Source: Verrucomicrobia bacterium 12-59-8
Lineage (GTDB): Bacteria; Verrucomicrobiota; Verrucomicrobiae; Verrucomicrobiales; Verrucomicrobiaceae
Assembly: GCA_002279765.1 (NCBI GenBank)
Contig: NCCR01000009.1
Span: 46,372 to 76,549, forward strand
Length of the DNA: 30,178 nucleotides
Direction of reading: 5' to 3'
The notes under the pieces were generated by a model. The model did no database searches and was not told the origin of the DNA. It saw nothing but the letters and a program-made list of their open reading frames with translations. The position numbers and the translations under genes are program-made. Shown piece after piece: positions 23,712 to 30,178 of the stretch (the first letter of the stretch is position 1; every line of letters starts with the position of its first letter).

Positions 23712-26700
23712 CAGGCTTGGGTTTCCAGCACCAGGTGTTTGGCATCCTGCACCTCGGCATCATCGAGCAGCCGGTCAATTTCCGCATCCGTAAGCGCCTC
23801 CAGGTCCACCTCATCCGTAGGGATGGGTTCTGCGGGAAGTACAGGCGCTTTGGGCGCGGCTGCCGCCGCACCACCCATGTGCTCGGTGATCAGTGTCGCG
23901 ATCTGGCCGATGGTGCGCGCACGCATCAGGCTCGCCGGTGGCAGCGCCACGCCGATGGAGCTTTCAATCGAGTTCTCGATCTCCACGGCCATCAATGAAT
24001 CAAGCCCTAGGTCGGTGAGCGGCTGGTCGAAACGCAGGCCCTCGGGTTTGACGCGCAGCACGGAGCCCACCACATCACGCACCGCCTGGCCGATGACATC
24101 AGCGCGGTCCGCAGGCGCGGCGGATTCGATCTTGCGCCGCCAGTCGCTTTTGGCACCGCTGGCTTCAGGGGCGTCTTCGCCTGCTGCGTAGATACGCTCC
24201 AGCAGGGGACTCTCCTGGCTGCCGCGGAAAGACTGCCGCCATTTCGACCAGTCCACTCTCATCGCCATAGCCTGCGTGGCACCGGCATTGAGGTAGGACT
24301 CCATGAGAAAAACCACTTCTCGCGGAGACAAGGGCGTCGTGCCCTGACGCGCCAAGTATTCGGCCACACGTTCATTCCGCGCCACATACCCTTCGCCGCC
24401 GAGCGCGCCCCAGTTGATCACCAGCGCCGGCAGCCCCATGGCCGCACGATGATGCGCGAGTGAATCAAGGAAGGCATTTGCAGAGGCATAGTTGGCCTGC
24501 GCTGAGTTGCCAAAGATGCTGGAGACTGACGAGAACATCACGAAGCAGTCCAGGCTCATGCCAAGAGTGTTTTCATGCAGCAGCCATGCTCCATGTGCCT
24601 TGGGTGCCAGCACCGTGCGCATACGCTCGCGTGTCAGCGCTGCCATCGGCGCATCATCAATCACCATCGCCAGATGAAACACGCCTTTGAGCGGAAACTT
24701 GGTCGCTGCGATGTCTGTCAGCAGTTGCTTGATGTCCTCAGCTGCGCCGGCATCTGCCAGCACCACTTTCACATCCACGCCACGCGCACGCAGCTTCACC
24801 AGGAAGGCTTCCGCTGCAGGCGTGCTCGGTCCGCTGCGGCTAGTGAGCACCAGATGCTTCGCGCCGCAGTCTGCCAGCCACTCGGCCACCACTTTGCCAA
24901 AGCCGCCGAAGCCACCCGTGATCAGGTAACAGCCATTCGGCTTCACTTCAAAGGCAGGAGTCAGCGGCTCACCACGTCTCACGATGAACGGCTCAGGGAA
25001 TGAGACAATCACTTTGCCGGTGTGTCTGCCTTGCGCCATCAGCCGGAATGCCACGTCGATGCGGCAGGCAGGGAAGGAGCGGAACGGCAGCGGGTGCAGT
25101 GATTTCTGTGCGACCAGCACAGCGACATTTTCCAGAAGCTGGCGTGTTTGATCTTCATCATCGCTGAAGATCGCGTCCATCGCCACCACATGGAATGAAG
25201 CGTTCTTTCTCAGATGCCACAGCGGGATGCGGCTGTTTTGGTAGATGTCCCGCTTGCCGATCTCGATGAAGCGTCCGGACTGAGCCAGGCAGGAGAGCCC
25301 CATCGGGATGGCTTCGGCTGCGAGCGCGTTCAGCACCACATCCACGCCTTTGCTGTTCGTGATTTCCATCACCGCCTCGGCAAAGTCAGCACGACGCGAG
25401 TCGATGACATGCTTAACCCCGAGGACAGTCAGCAGCGCGCGTTTGGCCGGACTGCCGGCACTAGCGATGACTTCCGCACCGAGATGGTGGGCAATTTGAA
25501 TCGCCGCCATGCCCACTCCGCCTGCACCGGCATGAACCAGGATGCGTTCACCCGCTTTCAGATTCGCCACGGTTTTCAGCGCATGCCATGAGGTCATGAA
25601 GACCACCGGCAGTGTCGCCGCTTCCTCAAACGACAGACCCTCGGGGATGGCTCGCACATCACCGGCCCGCGCCATCGAATGCGTCGCGAGTCCGAACACC
25701 GCGAGGCCAAACACACGATCCCCCGTCTTCACATGCGTGACATTGCTTCCCACGGCTTTCACAATCCCGGCGACTTCATCGCCAAAGACGCGCGCATCCG
25801 CCGTTTCAGCAGGATAAAGTGCCAGTGCTTTGAGCACATCACGGAAATTCATGCCCGCAGCCTTCACTTCGATAACCACTTCACCTGCACCGCAGTGCGG
25901 CAGGGCGAAGGGCACCAGACGCAGCGCATCGAGTAGCCCGCGCTCGCGGGATTCAAGCCGCAGTGGCACGGCTGCATCCAGTATCTGCTCACGCGTCTGC
26001 AAACCTCGGCTGATGCGCCGCACGTAGCGGGCTTCGCCACGGTATGCGATCTCGCGTTCGGCGTCCTCCTGCTGCAGCTCAGTCCAAAGCATGCCGTTGT
26101 CTGCGGCGGATGCCTCAGGCGGCAGGTCAATGCCACGGCAGGTGTAGTTGCTGTGCTCATTGGCAATCACACGCATCAGGCCGATGGCAGGCCCCTGGGC
26201 CAGCGCCACCAAATTGTTCCGATCGACGGGCTGTGCGCCACGCGTCACCACATCGATGCGCAGCCTAGCCGCTGGATTGAGCAGTTCGAGCGCCTGGGTC
26301 AGGTGAAACATACCATCAGTGCCCAGCATCGCGGCGTCTTTGCCAGCACCCGGTTCGGTCTCGTCCAGACTCCACATGTAAACAAAACGCTCCGGCACTT
26401 CGTCCGCGCATGCTTTCAGCAGCATCTGCCAGTCTTCCAGCGACTCCGCACGCAGGGCAAAGACATCCGTGCCTTCCGGCTCGAAAGCATTGCCGCGATG
26501 AGCCACCCGGCAAGTTGCACCACTGGCACGCAGTTGCACCGCGAGCTGATGACCTAGACCGCCCGCGTCCGCCAGTACGAGCCAGGATTTTTCCACCGGC
26601 ACTTCCATCACAGTCGGCGTCACCATCACCGGCTCGCTCCATGGCTTGCGTGCCATGAGGCCAATGAGGCTTTCGCCGCCCTGGGAGCGGATCAGTCCGG

Positions 26701-29700
26701 AAAGAGAGGCGGTTTCGCTGAAGCCCGTCTCGCCTAGAACTTTCTGCCATTGCTCACGCTCCAGCAGCGGATGATTCGGCCGCAGATCGCGATCCGTGAA
26801 GCGCCACCAGCCGCTGGTGAGTCCGAAGACTGCGTTCAGCCACAAATGGGGCGTCGCGACATCGACAAACAGCAGGCTGCCGCCGGGAACGAGCAGGTCA
26901 TTGAGGTTGCGCAGAGCGTTGCGCACATCGCTCACGGCATGGATCACGTTGGTGCCGAGAATGAGGTCGAACGAGCCAGGAGCGAAATCCTGCTCCGTTC
27001 CGGGCTTCTCCAGATCGAAGGTCTGGTACTCGACCTCCACATAAGAATTCAGCTTTTGCTTCGCCGCTGGAAAAAAGGCGGGGGAGACGTCGCTGAAGAC
27101 ATAGGAATGTACTCCGCGCTCAAGACCGGGCAGCACCTGCGATGCGAGACCGCCGGTGCCCGCGCCGATTTCCAGGATGCGGAGTCCGCGTCCTTCCGGC
27201 AGATGGAGAGCTGCTTCGCTGACCGCGCTGGAAATGGCGGCAAGCCAGGGGCTGGTGACGAGACCGTCGCCATAAAACTGATCCAGCACGTCCGCGCCAC
27301 CGCTGGCAAACAAGACCTGCACGGCCTCTTTTTCACCGCGCATGATGGCACCGAGTTCGCCACAGGTGGCACCGCACAGCAGCGCCTCTGGCATGTGACC
27401 GGGATACATGGCAATGCTGGAACTGAGCAGTGCCGCCGCAGAATCTGCGGCCTTCGTGAAGGCCGGCGTCGTCTGATATCCGGCGCCTTTTTGGGTGAGC
27501 AGCTCCTGCTTCACGAGATTGTTCATCAACTGCACGAATGAGCGCTGCATGGAGTCGCTCACGCCGAGTGATTTCGCCGTGAAGCTGCCCTCCGCCCCCA
27601 TGGCACGCAGACCGCTGGCGACTTGCGCGGCGGTCAGTGCGTCGCCTGCGGCGCTGGCCGCATCGAGACTGCGTCGGTCACGCATGTCGAGCACTTCATC
27701 CAGCGCCTGCTGTGCAGCGGCGTGCAGACGGCTCAAGGCAACAGGAGCGGCGGCGGCAGCGGGCTTGGTTCCGATGGTCTGCTCCTCCCAGGCGATGTGA
27801 TAAGTCACGTCACGGCCTTTGCCGTTTTTGCCCGTGCGGCGTGCGCCTTCGACACTGATGGCACGGAAGCCATCGATGCGAACACAAGGCCTCCCGGCTT
27901 CGTCATAGAGCCCGATGCCGCCTTCGACGAATTCGTCATTGGCGTCTTTCACTGCGGCACAGACGCGACTCGACGCGCCTGGCGTGCGCAGGAACAGGAT
28001 GCGTGCAAAGCGCACCGGCAGCCGCAGTCCGGCCGTGCGGCCCTCAACGGTCGCCGCACCTGCGGAGAAGATTTGCAGTGCGCCGTCAAAGAGCACCGGA
28101 TGCAGCGGATACTCAGCAGCGCGTGGTGCGATTGCCGCGCCCAATGACACACGTCCGGCGGATTTGCCCGCACCGGCAGACAGTTCACGAATGGGGCGGA
28201 ATTCCTCGCCATAGCGCAGTCCCATGTCACTCATGTGATCATAGAAGGTGTCGAGTCCGACGGCGGGCAAACTGGATTCTTCCCAGGTGGAGAGAGCGAA
28301 GGATGATTCCGTGCGTTCGCCGCGCATGGCACCCACGACGTGGGTTGACCATGAGGTTCCGGCTTCAAACCGGCTCTGGATGGAGAATGTGCGCTCAGTG
28401 AGATCATACGTCAGCTCCATCAGCAGGCCGGAGGGTGGATCCGGCAGGATGAGCGGTTTGCGGATCTCGAAATCTTCGATGACAAACGCCTTGCCCTCGA
28501 ACAACTGCACACCGGCTTCGAGCACCATTTCGACAAAGCCTGCGGCTGGAAAAATGATGAGGTTTTCAACGCGATGATCCTTCAGGAAGGCCATGTGGCG
28601 GTTGTCCAGACGCGTGATCCACGTGGGCGTCGAGCGCGGGAGACGGACGTCGAGCAAGCCGCGCCCGCCGGGAGCCAGGCGGCCTTCGCGTGTCTCGGGG
28701 GATTCATTCCACCAGCGGCTTTTATCCCAGGCATAAACGGGCAGCGTCAGATGACGACGCGATGGCGTGATCGCCTTAAAGTCGAGCACGACTCCGGCAA
28801 GATGCAGGTCCAAGGCTGTTTCCAGCAGTGAATCATGCTCGCGTTCGCGACGTGCGGAGGCCAGCACCGTGGCTTTGCTGGCATCTTCGCCCAGGCATTC
28901 CTGCATGGAACGGACCAGCGCGGGATGAGCGCCGATTTCGAGCCACACATCCACACCAAACTCCGCCACGGCAGCAATCGCCTGAGCAAACTCCACCGGC
29001 TGCCTCACGCCACGGGACCAGTGGCTCGCGGTACAAGTCGGACCCGCGAGGCGGCTGCCGGTCACGGTACTGAAGAACGGCATCGTGGCAGCCTGTGGTT
29101 TCAATTCTTTGAGTGCAGCATTCAAAGCATCCGCCGCCGGTTGCATCATCGCATGGTGGAAGGGATGGCTCACCTGCAGGAAGCGCGCAAAGATACCCTT
29201 CGGCTCCAGTTCGGCGGCGATGGCCTCCAGCGAAGTCTTCAAGCCCGACAGCGTCAGCGAACGCGGGCCGTTGAATGCGGCGATGCTCACGGATCGGTCG
29301 TGTCTGGCGATCACCGCGAGTGCTTCATCCGGGCTCATGCCGACGGCCAGCATGGTGCCGCCTGCTGCGGCGCATTCATCCATGAAACGTCCGCGCAGCA
29401 CGATGATCTGGGCGGCTTGCTCAAGGGTGAGGATGCCGGCGATGCAGGCTGCGGTGACTTCGCCGACACTGTGGCCGACCACCGCAGCAGGCTGGACGCC
29501 CCATGACTGCCACAGCGCCGCGAGCGCCATCTGCATGGCGAAAATGGCGGGCTGCGAAATCTCCGTGTGCTGCATCTTCGTTTCAGCCTCGGCACGATTG
29601 AGTTCATCCATCAAGGAGAACTTCGCCCATGGCCGCATGGCCTTGTCACAGGCGTCGATCATGCTTTTAAACACCGGCTCATGCCGCATGAGTTCGACCC

Positions 29701-30178
29701 CCATGCCCTGCCATTGCGGGCCCTGTCCGCTCATCACGAAGACGACACGGGAGGCGTGCTCGCGCCGTGGAGTGAAGGCGCTGCGCATGCGGGGGCCGGC
29801 CTGCCCGGACGCAAAGGCGCTGAGCTCCTGAACCATCTCTCCCAGCGTGCGCGCGGTGAACGAGAGACGATGCGAGTGATGATTGCGCCGCGCACCGAGC
29901 ATGTAGGTGAGGTCTTGCAGCAATGGCGAACTGCCGTTGAGCTTGGAGTGATCATCGACCCAGGTGCTCAACTGGTACGCGGCGGACTGCAGCGCCTTCT
30001 CAGAGCGGGCGGAAAGCGTCAGCGGCCAGGCGCGATTGGTAACATCTGTCACGTGGGCACGCGCTGCCTGTTTCGGTGGCTCCGACAGGATCACATGCGC
30101 ATTGGAGCCGCCGAAGCCGAAGGAGTTCACCCCCGCGAGACGCCGGGCCCCGTTGTCCGGAAACTCTTCGCTGGCCAC
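23711..30178 (-). CDS. Highly reducing type I PKS (partial, N-terminus off window)
   Basis: The visible part has 2155 residues and stays open to the right edge, so most of the ketosynthase is missing. Domains in order: KS end (1-35, SFGFGGSNAHVIL), AT (145-445, Ser237 in GHSVGE), DH (505-790, His535 and Asp698), C-methyltransferase (985-1155, LEIGAGTGG), a pseudo-ketoreductase (about 1195-1395), ER (1410-1728, VHAGAGGVGMAA), KR (1745-1930, TGGFGGFG, Ser1884, Tyr1897) and ACP (2030-2102, Ser2061 in LDSL). An acidic tail (2120-2150) may be a docking end. This is the order of iterative highly reducing synthases and of animal FAS with an active-looking MT. No thioesterase is present. The product is probably a methyl-branched, largely reduced acyl chain. 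Confidence 0.93.
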   Translation of the reverse strand: MASEEFPDNGARRLAGVNSFGFGGSNAHVILSEPPKQAARAHVTDVTNRAWPLTLSARSEKALQSAAYQLSTWVDDHSKLNGSSPLLQDLTYMLGARRNHHSHRLSFTARTLGEMVQELSAFASGQAGPRMRSAFTPRREHASRVVFVMSGQGPQWQGMGVELMRHEPVFKSMIDACDKAMRPWAKFSLMDELNRAEAETKMQHTEISQPAIFAMQMALAALWQSWGVQPAAVVGHSVGEVTAACIAGILTLEQAAQIIVLRGRFMDECAAAGGTMLAVGMSPDEALAVIARHDRSVSIAAFNGPRSLTLSGLKTSLEAIAAELEPKGIFARFLQVSHPFHHAMMQPAADALNAALKELKPQAATMPFFSTVTGSRLAGPTCTASHWSRGVRQPVEFAQAIAAVAEFGVDVWLEIGAHPALVRSMQECLGEDASKATVLASARREREHDSLLETALDLHLAGVVLDFKAITPSRRHLTLPVYAWDKSRWWNESPETREGRLAPGGRGLLDVRLPRSTPTWITRLDNRHMAFLKDHRVENLIIFPAAGFVEMVLEAGVQLFEGKAFVIEDFEIRKPLILPDPPSGLLMELTYDLTERTFSIQSRFEAGTSWSTHVVGAMRGERTESSFALSTWEESSLPAVGLDTFYDHMSDMGLRYGEEFRPIRELSAGAGKSAGRVSLGAAIAPRAAEYPLHPVLFDGALQIFSAGAATVEGRTAGLRLPVRFARILFLRTPGASSRVCAAVKDANDEFVEGGIGLYDEAGRPCVRIDGFRAISVEGARRTGKNGKGRDVTYHIAWEEQTIGTKPAAAAAPVALSRLHAAAQQALDEVLDMRDRRSLDAASAAGDALTAAQVASGLRAMGAEGSFTAKSLGVSDSMQRSFVQLMNNLVKQELLTQKGAGYQTTPAFTKAADSAAALLSSSIAMYPGHMPEALLCGATCGELGAIMRGEKEAVQVLFASGGADVLDQFYGDGLVTSPWLAAISSAVSEAALHLPEGRGLRILEIGAGTGGLASQVLPGLERGVHSYVFSDVSPAFFPAAKQKLNSYVEVEYQTFDLEKPGTEQDFAPGSFDLILGTNVIHAVSDVRNALRNLNDLLVPGGSLLFVDVATPHLWLNAVFGLTSGWWRFTDRDLRPNHPLLEREQWQKVLGETGFSETASLSGLIRSQGGESLIGLMARKPWSEPVMVTPTVMEVPVEKSWLVLADAGGLGHQLAVQLRASGATCRVAHRGNAFEPEGTDVFALRAESLEDWQMLLKACADEVPERFVYMWSLDETEPGAGKDAAMLGTDGMFHLTQALELLNPAARLRIDVVTRGAQPVDRNNLVALAQGPAIGLMRVIANEHSNYTCRGIDLPPEASAADNGMLWTELQQEDAEREIAYRGEARYVRRISRGLQTREQILDAAVPLRLESRERGLLDALRLVPFALPHCGAGEVVIEVKAAGMNFRDVLKALALYPAETADARVFGDEVAGIVKAVGSNVTHVKTGDRVFGLAVFGLATHSMARAGDVRAIPEGLSFEEAATLPVVFMTSWHALKTVANLKAGERILVHAGAGGVGMAAIQIAHHLGAEVIASAGSPAKRALLTVLGVKHVIDSRRADFAEAVMEITNSKGVDVVLNALAAEAIPMGLSCLAQSGRFIEIGKRDIYQNSRIPLWHLRKNASFHVVAMDAIFSDDEDQTRQLLENVAVLVAQKSLHPLPFRSFPACRIDVAFRLMAQGRHTGKVIVSFPEPFIVRRGEPLTPAFEVKPNGCYLITGGFGGFGKVVAEWLADCGAKHLVLTSRSGPSTPAAEAFLVKLRARGVDVKVVLADAGAAEDIKQLLTDIAATKFPLKGVFHLAMVIDDAPMAALTRERMRTVLAPKAHGAWLLHENTLGMSLDCFVMFSSVSSIFGNSAQANYASANAFLDSLAHHRAAMGLPALVINWGALGGEGYVARNERVAEYLARQGTTPLSPREVVFLMESYLNAGATQAMAMRVDWSKWRQSFRGSQESPLLERIYAAGEDAPEASGAKSDWRRKIESAAPADRADVIGQAVRDVVGSVLRVKPEGLRFDQPLTDLGLDSLMAVEIENSIESSIGVALPPASLMRARTIGQIATLITEHMGGAAAAAPKAPVLPAEPIPTDEVDLEALTDAEIDRLLDDAEVQDAKHLVLETQA

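Noticed and set aside
26750..27541. 263-codon + strand frame opposite the PKS
   Set aside because: The - strand PKS reads continuously with conserved methyltransferase motifs here. Long antisense frames are expected in GC-rich coding DNA.

Overview
The window looks like chromosomal DNA from a GC-rich Gram-negative bacterium. Gene content (hybrid kinases, DUF2934-, DUF4142- and DUF3309-type stress proteins, MacAB-TolC export, a fungal-style reducing PKS) and the many starts without a Shine-Dalgarno sequence suggest Verrucomicrobiota (Prosthecobacter-like) or a neighbouring phylum. No rRNA or marker gene confirms this. I see no tRNA, CRISPR array or insertion sequence.

Bases 1-4217 (+) carry signalling genes. 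These are the 3' end of a hybrid histidine kinase, a decayed paralogue that has lost its kinase core and carries an amber stop, and an intact PAS-PAS-HisKA-HATPase-REC kinase. Bases 4289-18586 are a stress island, almost all on +. It holds a DUF2934-type protein, dodecin, an AI-2E/PerM-type membrane protein, a DUF2231-like membrane protein, a frameshifted P1B-type ATPase, a DUF4142 protein, a frameshifted general-stress membrane protein (-), a TolC-MacA-MacB efflux operon, a helical protein of unknown function, an eRF1-like protein, Dps, a zinc alcohol dehydrogenase, a DUF3309-type mini-protein and a Gly-Tyr-Ser repeat lipoprotein.

The most striking feature of this part is a family of nine palindromes, consensus GGGGTGNNCACCCC followed by ATGGC, that sits in front of these genes and nowhere else in the window. 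Seven of the nine end 38-44 nt before a start codon. Several have a TAT box 25-28 nt after the palindrome. This looks like one regulon whose activator binds near -41 to -44 and whose transcripts have very short leaders or none. One copy precedes the intact hybrid kinase, which suggests feedback.

Bases 18666-30178 (-) are a biosynthetic and export cluster read right to left. A large iterative-type reducing PKS (KS end-AT-DH-MT-psiKR-ER-KR-ACP, cut by the window edge) is followed, with 4-nt ATGA overlaps, by a free-standing condensation-domain protein and a fatty-acid-desaturase-like enzyme. After these come an ABC ATPase, a MacB/FtsX-type permease and a LolA-like periplasmic protein. PKS followed by condensation domain is the domain order of fungal LovB, here split over two genes. 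I infer that the cluster makes a methyl-branched reduced acyl chain, transfers it to an acceptor, desaturates it and moves the product toward the outer membrane.
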